Positions 31,224-43,067 of a DNA stretch of 64,000 bases are shown piece after piece. A program made the position numbers and the translations under genes. How positions within the stretch are numbered: position 1 is the first letter of the stretch; each line of letters starts with the position of its first letter. This DNA is from Euglena gracilis (taxonomy: Eukaryota > Euglenida > Euglenophyceae > Euglenales). The DNA is taken from positions 3,330,017 to 3,394,016 of the forward strand of contig CP154955.1 in NCBI GenBank assembly GCA_039621445.1, given 5' to 3'. The notes below the pieces were generated by a model. That model did no database searches. It saw nothing but the letters and a program-made list of their open reading frames with translations, and was not told the DNA's origin.

Positions 31224-32909
31224 CGTTATCCCTGTATCACAAGTTGGGCATCTACCCCGTCCTTCCAAAAAGTAGTTGGGGTGCAAAAGTCGATACTTAA
31301 AATGCTGATTTTCATCCGTCCCTGTACTTCACCTTAAAGCCTTACCCCAGGCACAAGTTTGGAGACCAGGTCTGGGAATAAAAAGCAGGCCCCTTTGGGC
31401 TACACGTAATGCCCAGATTTTTCAAAGACTAATTGGGTACAAACAAAAGATGCCATCAAATCGGAATGCAGGTGTGTGTCTATCTTGACGACATGTAGTA
31501 ACACGTTCAAACCCAGAAAACTTTACAAAACGTCTTAACTTGATGGTGGAGGATTTATTAGCCAGTGGGTGCCGAATAAGTGATAAGGAAAGCCTGCTGC
31601 ATCCCAGCCAATGGTTGCCCATTTCGGGTGTCTGATCAACTTCCATGACGGAAAGTAGCAACTCTCCCCCCCAAAAAAGAAAGGAGTCAGAGAGAAGTGG
31701 GAACGTTCATAACAAAAACAAATGATGTCAAAAAGGCAGGTAGTTTTTATTTTAGAAAAAAAACAAGGCAAATCTGCTGGCGCTGCCATTTTTAAGGTCC
31801 TTCACCACAATGCTCTCCAACGTTCTGGTGGGGAATTCCCAGGATCCATGAAGTTGATCTCACCATTGCATAAAGAAGGACTAAAACATGTAAAGTATTT
31901 GGCTGGGAATTTGGTCACGAAGACCGTTTGTGCAAAAACACACAAAAACCTTGCACTCAGACAGGAGCACACTGGGCTGATGGCTACTCGACCGAGCATC
32001 AGGCAAGTACATCCAAAAGCACTGGAGGGAAAAGCAATCGATTCACATAAATGCAAAAGAAATCCTGGCTGCCACAAACACAGTCACATCCTTGGCAAGA
32101 CCGAAGAACAGAGTCTGTCCGTGTGTAGATGATGTAGTTATTGTATACTACTTAAGCAAAGGGGGTAAGAATCTGAACGAAATTTAGCAACCGTTCTTCC
32201 AATGGCTGTTTGTGTGCGGCAGACAGGAGAGCATACGACACACTACAGTGGTAGGTGCATATTACCAAGCTACGTATTGCTCGAGCAGCGGATTCCGTAA
32301 CCTGCTTTGATCAAACACGGGAGCTCGCGGGTTCCAGTTCCCGGTCCGGCAGTGTGAGACCTGGTCGATCCCATGCAGTCAGAGGGCATGCCGTGGGGAT
32401 CGGTCGGCGCGACTTCGGCTGTAAGCACGGTGGCAGAGGGGCCCGTCTAATGCCACACGAAACGGAGTTCAGCGCCGGACCAAGTAGCCCGGAAGGCGGT
32501 GGCAGATGTTCCGAGTATAGAGCGACTGAAACACCTACACCATTAAAACGTCCCAGGCCCACGCAAAGAAGTACGCTGCCAGGCGGCAGAGGCCGTGGAA
32601 GACGACAAGGCCAAGGCTGACATTCATCCCCTTGGCATTCTGGTAGTCCATGAAGACTTCAGTTTATGGGCGGTCTATTCGGCAACTTTCCAGATACCAA
32701 CACTTTCCATTAGTTATTCCAAATCAAGCACGAGTATTGCGGTATGCCATATTGAGGTGAACTGTTCAGGCTTGGACCCGACTACGGAGTGGAGGTCATA
32801 TATAAGCCTTGAATTAGAAACTTCCGCAAAGCGGAAGGTTCCACGGATGGTCGTTTCTGGTGTTTTGCCATGCCTGCGCCGCATCCCAGGGGCCGCCGCC
32901 AAAACAAAA
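31224..32909 (+). pseudogene. array unit 2
   Basis: Same order as unit 1. RT end and RNase H fall in frame 31722-32132 up to the final SVCR. SINE S1 copy begins near 32206. A frame of 121 codons over the SINE and its downstream part (32255-32620) is open in most units but is antisense-neutral and probably noncoding. Confidence 0.7.
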
Positions 32910-34592
32910 CGTTAGCCCTGTATCACAAGTTGGGCATCTACCCCGTCCTTCAAAAGAGTAGTTGGGGTGCAAAAGTCGATACTTAAAATGCTGATTTTCA
33001 TCCGTCCCTGCACTTCACCTTAAAGCCTTACCCAAGGCACAAGTTTGGAGACCAGGTCTGGGAATAAAAAGCAGGCCCCGTTGGGCTACACGTAATGCCC
33101 AGATTTTTCAAAGCCTAATTGGGTACAAAAAAAAGATGCCATCAAATCGGAATGCAGGTGTGTGTCCATCTTGACGACATGTAGTAACAAGTTCAAACCC
33201 AGAAAACTTCACAAAACGTCTCAACTTGATGGTGGAGGATTTATTAGCCAGTGGGTGCCGAATAAGTGATAAGGAAAGCCTGCTGCATCCCAGCCAATGG
33301 TTGCCCATTTCTGGTGTCTGATCGACTTCCATGACGGAAAGTAGCAAACCTCCCCCCCAAAAAAGAAAGCAGTCAGAGAGAAGTGGGAACGTTCATAACA
33401 AAAACAAATGATGTCAAAAAGGCAGGAAGTTTTTATTTTAGTAAAAATCAAGGCAAATCTGCTGGCGCTGCCATTTTTAAGGTCCTTCACCACAATCCTC
33501 TCCAACGTTCTGGTGGGGAATTACCAGGATCCATGGAGTTGATCTCACGATTGCATAAAGAAGGACTAAAACATGTAAAGTATTTGGCTGGGAATTTGGT
33601 CACGAAGACCGTTTGTGCAAAAACACACAAAAACCTTGCACTCAGACAGGATCACACTGGGTTTGTGGGTACTCGACCGAGCCTCAGGAAGTACATCCAA
33701 AGCACTGGAGGGAAAAGCAATCGATTCACATAAATGCAAAAGAAATCCTGGCTGCCACAAACACAGTCACATCCCTGGCAAGACCGAAGAACAGAGTCTG
33801 TCCGTGTGTAGATAATGTAGTAATTGTATACTACTTAAGCAAAGGGGGGAACCATCTGAACGAAATTTAGCAACCGTTCTTCCAATGGCTGTTTGTGTGC
33901 GGCATACAGGAGAGGATACGACACACCACAGTGGTAGGTGCACATTACCAAGCTACGTATTGCTCGAGCAGCGTATTACGTAACCTGCTTTGATCAAACA
34001 CGGGAGCTCGCGGGTCCCAGTTCCCGGTCCGGCAGTGTGAGTCCTGGTCGATCCCATGCAGTCAGAGGGCATGCCGCGGGGATCGGTCGGCGCGACTTCG
34101 GCTGTAAGCACGGTGGCAGAGGGGCCCGTCTTATGCCACACGAAACGGAGTTCAGCGCCGGACCAAGGTGCCCGGAAGGCGGTGGCAGATGTGCCGAGTA
34201 TAGAGCGACTGAAACACCTACACCATTAAAACGTCCCAGGCCCACGCAAAGAAGGACGCTGCCAGGCGGCAGAAGCCGTGGAAGACGACAAGGCCAAAGC
34301 TGACATTCATCCCCTTGGCATTCTGGTAGTCCATGAAGACTTCAGTTTCTGGGCGATCTATTCGGCAACTTTCCAGATACCAACACTTTCCATTAGTTCT
34401 TCCAAATCAAGCACGAGTATTGCTGTATGCCATATTGAGGTGAACTGTTCAGGCTTGGACCCGACTACAGAGTGGAGGTCATATATAAGCCTTGAATTAG
34501 AAACTTCCGCAAAGCGGAAGGTTCCACGGATGGTCGTTTCTGGTGTTTTGCCATGCCTGCGCCGCATCCCAGGGGCCGCCGCCAAAACAAAA
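32910..34592 (+). pseudogene. array unit 3
   Basis: Same order. One single-base loss near 33695 (AGGAAG for AGGCAAG) shifts the RNase H lead-in, unlike the other units. SINE S1 copy begins near 33889. Confidence 0.7.
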
Positions 34593-36496
34593 CGTTATCC
34601 CTGTATCACAAGTTGGGCTTCTACCCCGTCCTTCAAAAGAGTAGTTGGGGTGCAAAAGTCGATACTTAAAATGCTGTTTTTCATCCGTCCCTGCACTTCA
34701 CCTTAAAGCCTTACCCAAGGCACAAGTTTGGAGACCAGGTCTGGGAATAAAAAGCAGGCCCCTTTGGGCTACACGTAACGCCCTGATTTTTCAAAGCCTA
34801 ATTGGGTACAAAAAAAGATGCCATCAAATCGGAATGCAGGTGTGTGTCTATCTTGACGACATGTAGTAACAAGTTCAAACCCGGAAATCTTCACAAAACG
34901 TCTCAACTTGATGGTGGAGGATTTATTAGCCAGTGGGTGCCGAATAAGTGATAAGGAAAGCCTGCTGCATCCCAGCAAATGGTTGCCCATTTCGGGTGTC
35001 TGATCAACTTCCATGAGGGAAAGTATCAACTCTCCCCCCCAAAAAAAGAAAGGAGTCAGAAAGAAGTGGGAACGTTCGTTATAAAAACAAATCATGTTAA
35101 AAAGGCAGGTAGTTTTTATTTTAGAAAAAATCAAGGCAAATCTGCTGGCGCTGCCATTTTTAAGGTCCTTCACCACAATGCTCTCCAACGTTCTGGTGGG
35201 GAATTCCCAGGACCCATGGGGTTGATCTCACGATTGCATAAAGAAGGACTAAAACATGTAAAGTATTTTGCTGGGAATTTGGTCACGAAGACCGTTTGTG
35301 CAAAAACACACAAAACCTTGTACTCAGACAGGAGCACACTGGGCGGATGGGTACTCGACCGAGCATTAGGCAAGTACATCCAAAAGCACTGGAGGGAACA
35401 GCAATCGATTCACATAAGTGCAATAGAAATCCTGGCTGCCACAAACACAGGCACATCCTTGGCAAGACCGAAGAACAGAGTCTGTCCGTGTGTAGACAAT
35501 GAAGTAATTGTATACTACTTAAGCAAAGGGGGGAACCATCTGAACAAAATTTAGAAACCGTTCTTCCAATGGCTGTTTGTGTGCGGCAGACAGGAGAGCA
35601 TACGACACACTACAGTGGCAGGTGCATATTACCAAGCTGAGTATCGCTCGAGCAGCGTATTCCGTAGTCTGCTTTGATCAAACACCGAGGCTCGCGGGTT
35701 CCAGTTCCCGGTCCGGCAGTGTGAGTCCTGGTCGAGTGTATACTGCCGAAGGTGCGCCGATCGATCCCCGCGGTATGCCCTCTGCCTGTACGGGATCGAC
35801 CAGGACTCACACGGCGGACCTGGGTCTCGAACCCACGACCTCCCGCGTGTGAGGCCAACACCTTAACCAATAATCCATCCGGATCAGACTGGTCTTGGTG
35901 TTACGCACCTACCACTGCAGTGTGCCGTAGGCTCTCCCGTCCGCCGCACACATCGATCCCATGCAGTCAGAGGGCATGCCGCGGGGATCGGTCGGCGCGA
36001 CTTCGGCTGTAAGCACGTTGGCAGAGGGGCCCGTCTTGTGCCACACGAAACGGAGTTCAGAGCCGGACCAAGGTGCCCGGAAGGCGGTGGCAGATGTGCC
36101 GAGTATAGAGCGACTGAAACACCTACACCATTAAAACGTCCCAGGCCGGTGCAAAGAAGGACGCTGCCAGGCGGCAGAGGCCGTGGAAGACGACAAGGCC
36201 AAGTCTGACATTCATCCACTTGGCATTCTGGTAGTCCATGAAGACTTCAGTTTCTGGGCGGTCTTTCGGCAACTTTCCAGATACCAACACTTTCCATTAA
36301 ATCTTCCAAATCAAGCACGAGTATTGGTGTGTGCCATATTGAGGTGAAGTGTTCAGGGTCGGACCCGACTACAGAGAGGAGGTCATATATAACCCTTGAA
36401 TTAGAAACTTCCGCAAAGCGGAATGTTCCACGGATGGTCGTTTCTGGTGTTTTGCCATGCCTGCGCCGCATCCCAGGGGCCGCCGCCAACACAAAA
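34593..36496 (+). pseudogene. array unit 4, with an extra inverted SINE
   Basis: Contains the longest RT-RNase H frame of the array, 34979-35554 (191 codons), from GCLINFHEGKYQLSPPKK through HISAIEILAATNT to VDNEVIVYYLSKGG. RT thumb, connection and RNase H are fused without a stop, but the YLDD half lies in another frame. A 221-bp SINE insertion is at 35736-35956. Confidence 0.75.
35736..35956 (-). mobile_element. tRNA-derived SINE, family S1, complete copy with TCGA duplication
   Basis: Read on the minus strand it starts TGTGTGCGGCGGACGGGAGAG. It carries an A-box-like TGGTTAAGGTGTTGG, a CTCACAC anticodon-loop-like heptamer (CAC, valine-like), and a perfect B box GGTTCGAGACC. It ends near CTTCGGCAGTATACAC. 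TCGA at 35732-35735 recurs at 35953-35956, so the insert plus one TCGA explains the 220-bp excess of unit 4. The array's own SINE copies are diverged relatives, with B box GGTTCCAGTTCC. Confidence 0.75.
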
Positions 36497-38184
36497 CGTT
36501 ATCCCCGCATCACAAGTTGGGCATCTACCCCGTCCTTCAAAAAAGTAGTTGGGGTGCAAAAGTTGCTTCTTAAGATGCTGTTTTTCAACTGTCCCTGCAC
36601 TTCACCTTAAAGCCTTACCCCAGGCACAAGTTTGGAGACCAGGACTGGGTATAAAAAGCAGGCCCCTTTGGGCTACACGTAATGCGGAGATTTTTCAAAG
36701 CCCAATTGGGTACAAACAAAAAAAGATGCCATCAAATCGGAATGCAGGTGTGTGTCTATCTTGACGACATGTAGTAACAAGTTCAAACCCAGAAATCTTC
36801 ACAAAACGTCTCAACTTGATGGTGGAGGATTTATTAGCCAGTGGGTGCAGAATAAGTGATAAGGAAAGCCTGCTGCAGCCCCGCCAATGGTTGCCCATTT
36901 TGGGTTTCTGATCAATTTCCGTGACGGAAAGAGGCAACTCTCCCACCCAAAAAAAGAAAGGAGTCAGAAAGAAGTGGGAACGTTCATTACAAAAACAAAT
37001 CATGTCAAAAAGGAAGGTCGTTTTTGTTTTAGAAAAAATCAAGGCAAATCTGCTGGCGCTGCCATTTTTAAGGTCCTTCACCACAATCCTCTCCAACGTT
37101 CTGGTGGGGAATTCCCAGGACCAATGGGGTTGATCTCACGATTGCATAAAGAAGGACTAAAACATGTAAACTATTTTGCTGGGAATTTGGTCACGAAGAC
37201 CGTTTGTGCAAAAACACACAAAAACCTTGCACTCAGACAGAAGCACACTGGGCGGATGGGTACTCGACCGAGCATCAGGCAAGTACATCCAAAAACACTG
37301 GAGGGAAAAGCAATCGATTCACATAAATGCAGAAGAAATACCGGCTTCCACAAACACAGTCACATCCTTGGCAAGACCGAAGGACAGAGACTGTCCGTGT
37401 GTAGACAATGAAGTAATTGTATACTACTTAAGCAAAGGGGGCAACCATCTGAACGAAATTTAGCAACCGTTCTTCCAATGGCTGTTTGTGTGCGGCAGAC
37501 AGGAGAGCATACGACACACTACAGTGGTAGGTGCATATTACCAAGCTGAGTATCGCTTGAGCAGCGTATTCCGTAACCTGCTTTGATCAAACACGGGAGG
37601 TCGCGGGTTCCAGTTCCCGGTCCGGCAGTGTGAGTCCTGGTCGATCCCATGCAGTCAGAGGGCGTGCCGCGGGGATCGGTCGGCCCGACTTCGGCTGTAA
37701 GCACGGTGGCAGAGGGGCCCGTCTTATGCCACACGAAACGGAGTTCAGAGCCGGACCAGGGTGCCTGATAGGCGGTGGCAGATGTGGCGAGTATACAGCG
37801 AGTGAAACACCTACACCATTAAAACGTCCCAGGCCAACGCAAAGAAGGACGCTGCCAGGCGGCAGAGGCTGTGGAAGATGACAAGGCCAAGGCTGACATT
37901 CATCCCCTTGACATTCTGGTAGTCCATGAAGACTTCAGTTTCTGGGCGGTCTTTCTGCAACTTTCCAGATACCAACACTTTCCATTAATTCTTCCAAATC
38001 AAGCACGAGTATTGGTGTATGCCACATTGAGGTGAAGTGTTCAGGGTCGGACCGGACTACAGAGAGGAGGTCATATATAAGCCTTGAATTAGAAACTTCC
38101 GCAAAGCGGAAGGTTCCACGAATGGTCGTTTCTGGTGTTTTGCCATGCCTGCGCCGCATCCCAGGGGCCGCACCCAACACAATA
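36497..38184 (+). pseudogene. array unit 5
   Basis: Same order, no extra insertion. The RT-RNase H frame 36887-37411 (174 codons) runs from GFLINFRDGKRQLSHPKK to the RNase H end. SINE S1 copy begins near 37482. Confidence 0.7.
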
Positions 38185-39875
38185 CGTTATCCCTGTGTCA
38201 CAAGTTGGGCATCTACCCCGTCCTTCAAATAAGTAGTTGGGTGCAAAAGTCGATTCTTAAGATGCTGGTTTTCATCCGTCCCTGCACTTCACCTTAAAGC
38301 CTTACCCAAGGCACAAGCTTGGAGACCAGGACTGGGAATACAAAGCAGGCCCCTTTGGGCTACACGTAATGACCAGAGTTTTCAAAGCCTAATTGGGTAC
38401 AAACAAAAAAAGATGGCATCAAATCGGAATGCCGGTGCGTGTCTATCTTGACAACATGTAGTAACATGTTCAATACCAGAAATCTTCACAAAACGTCTCA
38501 ACTTGATGGTGGAGGATTTATTAGCCAGTGGGTGCAGAATAAGTGATAAGGAAAGCCTGCTGCAGCCCAGCCAATGGTTGCCCATTTCGGGTGTCTGATG
38601 AGCTTCCATGACAGAAAGTGGCAACTCTCCCCCCCAAAAAAGAAAGGAGTCAGAAAGGAGTGGGAACGTTCATTACAAAAACACATCATGTCAAAAAGGA
38701 AGGTTGTTTTAATTTTAGAAAAAATGCAGGCAAATCTGCTGGCGCTGCCATGTTTAAGGTCCTTCACCACAATGCTCTCCAACGTTCTGGTGGGGAATTC
38801 CCAGGACCCATGGGGTTGATCTCACGATCGTATAAAGATGGACTAAAACATGTAAACTATTTTTGCTGGGAATTTGGTCACGAAGACCGATTGTGCAAAA
38901 ACACACAAAAACCTTGCACTCAGACATGATCACAGAGGGCGGATGGGTACTCGACCGAGCATCAGGCAAGTACATCCAAAAGCACTGGAGGGAAAACCAA
39001 TCGCTTCACATAAATGCAAAAGAAATCCTGGCTGCCACAAACACAGTCACATCCTTGGCAAGTCCGAAGAACAGAGTCTGTCTGTGTTTAGACAATGAAG
39101 TAATTGTATACTACTTAAGCAAAGGGGGGAACCATCTGAACAAAATTTAGCAACCGTTCTTCCAATGGCTGTTTGTGTGCGGCAGACAGGAGAGCATACG
39201 ACACACTACAGTGGTAGGTGAATATTACCAAGCCGAGTGTCGCTTGAGCAGCGTAATCCGTAACCTGCTTTCATCAAACACGGGAGGTCGCGGGTTCCAG
39301 TTCCCGGTCTGGCAGTGTGATTCCTGGTCGATCCCATGCAGTCAGAGGGCATGCCGCGGGGATCGGTCGGCGCGACTTCGGCTGTAAGCACGGTGGCAGG
39401 GGCGCCCGTCTTATGCCACACGAAACGGAGTTCAGAGCCGGACCAAGGTGCCTGGAAGGCGGTGGCAGATGTGCCGAGTATAGAGCGAGTAAAACACCTA
39501 CACCATTAAAACGTCCCAGGCCGACGCAAAGAAGGACGCTGCCAGGCGGCAGAGGCGCCGTGGAAGACGCCAAGGCCAAGGCTGACATTCATCCCCTTGG
39601 CATTCTGGTAGTCCATGAAGACTTCAGTTTCTGGGCGGTCTTTCGACAACTTTCCAGATACCAACACTTTCCATTAATTCTTCCAAATCAAGCACGTGTA
39701 TTGGGGTATGCCATATTTTGGGTGAAGTGTTCAGGCTCGGACCCGACTACAGGGAGGAGGTCATATATAAGCCTTGAATTAGAAACTTCCGCAAAGCGGA
39801 AGGTTTCCACGGATGGTCGTTTCTGGTGTTTTGACATGCCTGCGCCGCATCCCAGGGGCCGCCGCCAACACAAAA
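38185..39875 (+). pseudogene. array unit 6
   Basis: Same order. The YLDD box reads YLDN here (GACAAC). One T insertion near 38865 splits RT end from RNase H. SINE S1 copy begins near 39171. Confidence 0.7.
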
Positions 39876-40472
39876 CGTTATCCCTGTATCACAGGTTGGG
39901 CATCTACCCCGTCCTTCAAAAAAGTAGTTGGGGTGCAAAAGTCGATTCTTAAGATGCTGGTTTTCATCCGTCCCTGCACATCACCTTAAAGCCTTACCCA
40001 AGGCACAGGTTTGGAGACCAGGTCTGGGAATAAAAAGCAGGCCCCTTTGGGCTACCCGTAGTGCCCAGATTTTTCAAAGCCTAATTGGGTACAAACAAAA
40101 AAAGAAGGCGTCGAATTGGAATGCAGGTGTGTGTCTATCTTGACGACATGTAGTAACAAGTTCAAACCCAGAAAGCTTCACAAAACGTCTCAACTTGATG
40201 GTGGAGGATTTATTAGCCAGTGGGTGCCGAATAAGTGATAAGGAAAGCCTGCTGCATCGCAGCCAATGGTTGCCAATTTCGGGTGTCTGATCAACTTCTA
40301 TGACAGAAAGTGGCAACTCTCCCCCCCAAAAAATGAAAGGAGTCAGAAAGAAGTGGGAACGTTCATTACAAAAACAAATCGTGTCAAAAAGGCAGGTAGT
40401 TTTAATTTTAGAAAAAATCAAGGCACATCTGCTGGCGCTGACATTTTTAAGGTCCTTTACCACAATGCTCTC
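39876..40472 (+). pseudogene. array unit 7, first 597 bp
   Basis: RT motif A to thumb only. The unit is cut at CTCTC (40468-40472). Its remaining 1.1 kb is found inverted at 49182-48731 and 46976-46334, giving a total of 1692 bp. Confidence 0.75.
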
Positions 40473-41867
40473 TTTTTTTTTCAACCCATCAACCTGGGCC
40501 TCAAAAAACGAGTTTACTCCATCCTCCACTTTCTTCACTTTTTCAGCAAACTGCCGTTCCATTTCCACACTCAACAAATGCCGTTGGCATTGGGCCAGAT
40601 TTTGCACCATTTCACCATTTTGCTGAAACTGCAAAAGCAAGTCGTTTATGGTTGCACTCAGTTCAGCCTGAATTTCACGTTTCACCATGGAAATGTGATC
40701 AGCCTCTCGTTGATCATGCATTCCCAATGCCTCATTGACCAGATTCAATGTCTGTCCCTGTGACATGGCCAATGCCTGATTTAGCCTGTTTTCTGCCTCC
40801 CCCACCAGATTTTCAGCCGTTTTTTTAAGGGTTTTTTCCTTCCTGCACCAAAAGTCTGCCATGCAAACATTCAATTTTGCAACTGAATTCTTCACCCCAG
40901 TTGTTCCAATCATCATCAGATTGGCCATATCCCGATTCATTTCCACATCATGCTGATTTTCAGGGTTTTTTGGACCCAGTTTCTGCAGAAAAAATGGTGT
41001 TTGGCTGTAAATTCTGTAGCTGGGTCTGTGGAAAATCTGGCTGAATTGGCTGAAAAATCTGGACTGGGCCGGTGATTGAAGACACTGTTAACGCTGGCTG
41101 AAAAACCTGCCCATGCATCTGGGCTGGTCCCATGATTTCTGTAACAGATGCCTCAGACGAAAACTGCTGGGCTGGCTGAAAAACCTGTGAAGTCATCTGG
41201 GCTGGCCCCATGATTGCTGGGACAGATGACTCAGCCGAAAATTGCTTAGCTGGGTGAAAACCCTGCCCAGGCATTTGGGCTGGGACAGATATCTCTGCCA
41301 AATACGGCTGGGCTGGCTGAAAACCTGCAGCTGGGCTGCAGCTGGCTGTGCTGACTGCGATTCTGAACTCTGTGTTAACAGCAATGGTTCTGGCTGAGCT
41401 GTTAAACAGAAATTTTTTTGTTCTGGCCCTGGGCTGCTGTGTCGTGACGACACAGAAATTTGCTGAAAACCTGAAAAATTTACTGGCCACATGCCAGCAG
41501 CTTTCATACTTTGAATAACCATCTGCTGAATAATTGCGTTTTCAGCCTGTTGTTCTTCCTCTGTTTCGCTCTCGTATGTTGGGGGGTCTAATTCGTCGTC
41601 ACTGCCATGCAGTGGAACCAGTTGTAAATTTTCTGACCCTGCCACCGTGATGGGTCTTATACATGTAAATGAACCCCTCCCGGAATCAGAATCAGAATCT
41701 GATTCCTGTGTCGTTTCTGAAAATCCTGAAGCCGATAAAGTTTCTGCAGCCTGAAAATTGTTTTCTGCCACAGATTCCATCATGGTTTGCAATGATGCAA
41801 CAGGTTCTGAAAACTGGGCTGCAGAAAATTCAGTTTCCATTTCGTTCTGAAAACAGCTTTCTGCCAC
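40473..41867 (-). pseudogene. gag: chromovirus gag, N-terminal half
   Basis: The minus frame 41867-41193 (224 codons) is Gln/Ser/Glu-rich, with an acidic run (ESDSDSDSGRG) and PPTYESETEEE; PPTY resembles a late-domain-like motif but may be chance. A frame break leads to 41490-40960, with imperfect repeats of (S)IMGPAQMxxQVFQPAQQF, then after another break to 40946 (MEMNRDMANLMMIGTTGVKN). The last frame is strongly coiled-coil-like (RQFAEKVKKVEDGVNSFFEA). It stops at the inversion breakpoint and resumes in frame at 49183 on the plus strand. Confidence 0.65.
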
Positions 41868-42481
41868 CGATCTCAGAAACTGTTCACCACAATCTGAAAC
41901 TCGGACAGATTGGCCGGGAAACGAGCAGATTTCTGCAGATTTTTCTCAAAATTCACAGACCACAGGGTTGATGAAACTGTCCTCGTGTACCATTCTGCTG
42001 GCACAGCCACCAGAACAAATCTCTGTGACCGTGTCAAATTATTCACCGACTGGGTCAGTTGAACAACCTTTGCCTGTGACGTCAGCTGAATCTGAAAACT
42101 TTGCACTGATTCTGCTGACAGAGGCAGCGGAACAAATCCTTGCGACAATGTTCACCGAATCTGATTTGTCGTCAACGGAATTTAAAATTTCTTGACTGAC
42201 AGGATCAGTGAAGTAACCTCTGCGTACCATGTTCGCCGGCCCCACCCCCTGTGCGCCGCCGGTCGCCCCCGCGACCGGCGAGTCCCGGTGGACCGAGGGC
42301 CCGTGGGGTCCTCGCCGTCGTGGAAAAACACCAACAGCCGGGGGGTGGGTGTTTCCGGGGTGGGGCCTGCGCTTTCTCCGAGGGTTGGTGGGCTCAAGCC
42401 AACCACCGTTTGTTTCACTCAGGTATTTGCCCCAACCCCAGCCGGTGCGTTTTCAAGGGTTTCCGAAATTTTGGTGAAAAA
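41868..42481 (-). other. chromovirus leader between 5' LTR and gag
   Basis: On the minus strand this lies between the LTR end and the gag start. A frame at 42148-41873 (FVPLPLSAESVQSF) resembles the gag composition, so gag may start further upstream. A GC-rich patch is at 42230-42360. No convincing primer-binding site was found. Confidence 0.45.
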
Positions 42482-43067
42482 CAAAAATCTGCCATTTGCA
42501 ATGAAATCGAACTTTTCTCTCTGAAAACTCACTTTTCTCTCTTTCTCTCTCTCACACTCTCTTGCACACCTTGAAGGAAAAACCAACCCACTGAATTCTG
42601 AAATGAATTCCATCCCACTGGAGAAGCAATCACACTGTTGGAAATCTGTGAGAGTGACTGAATGTTATAAAAAAAACAACCTAGGGCAGGGTGAGGCGAA
42701 TGAGTATAAGAAGGTTGTGAGGATGGTGGTGTTGTAGGGTCTTGACTGCTCTCCTTCTTGATTTCAACAACCAAATTGACTTCAATAACCAATATGAATT
42801 GTTGTTTCAAAGTCCACCAACAATGAAGTCCACAGTTCAAGTCCACCAATGTAAATGCCAAATTCAACACAAAGGTATTCCTTCTTTGCCAAACAATGGG
42901 GAAAACCCGTCAAATTCTGTGAAAAAACAGAATTTGAAAGCGCAAACTAATTTGACCCGCTTCCAAATTAAGTCGCGGGTTTCTCTCACTGATTGGCTGT
43001 TACCCGCGACTTTGAAATTTGCGCTTTCTGGCAATTTTTGGCTGCCGGCGAAAGCCGGCGGCCGACA
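42482..43067 (-). repeat. chromovirus 5' LTR (inverted in place)
   Basis: About 95% identical by eye over 586 bp to the reverse complement of 59684-60267. On the minus strand it starts TGTCGGCCGCCGGCTTTCGC. Similarity stops at GCAGATTTTTG at the gag side. It now lies inverted relative to its partner because of the 40473-49182 inversion. No matching target duplication was found at the two outer ends. Confidence 0.8.

Larger units (their letters stand above)
29540..40472 (+). repeat. tandem array of a 1.68-kb DIRS pol-SINE chimera
   Basis: Units begin at the anchor CGTTATCCC at 29540, 31224, 32910, 34593, 36497, 38185 and 39876. Spacings are 1684, 1686, 1683, 1904, 1688 and 1691 bp; the long one holds an extra SINE. 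Each unit carries a dead DIRS RT (YLDD), RNase H (HINAKEILAA), a SINE head, then about 0.47 kb of other sequence. Most units share the same lesions, for example a stop right after the YLDDM codons and a frameshift behind it, so the monomer was dead before it was amplified. The array is cut in unit 7 at 40472 and continues, inverted, at 49187. Confidence 0.85.

Noticed and set aside
30574-39952. 121-codon and 211-codon frames repeated over the SINE part of the array units
   Set aside because: They cover the tRNA-derived SINE on both strands (the opposite strand is open too) and vary in frame between units, so conservation reflects repeat identity, not coding.
29540-40472. CRISPR array or rDNA-type tandem genes
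   Set aside because: Unit length is 1.68 kb with DIRS pol and SINE content; no short repeat-spacer pattern and no rRNA-like sequence.
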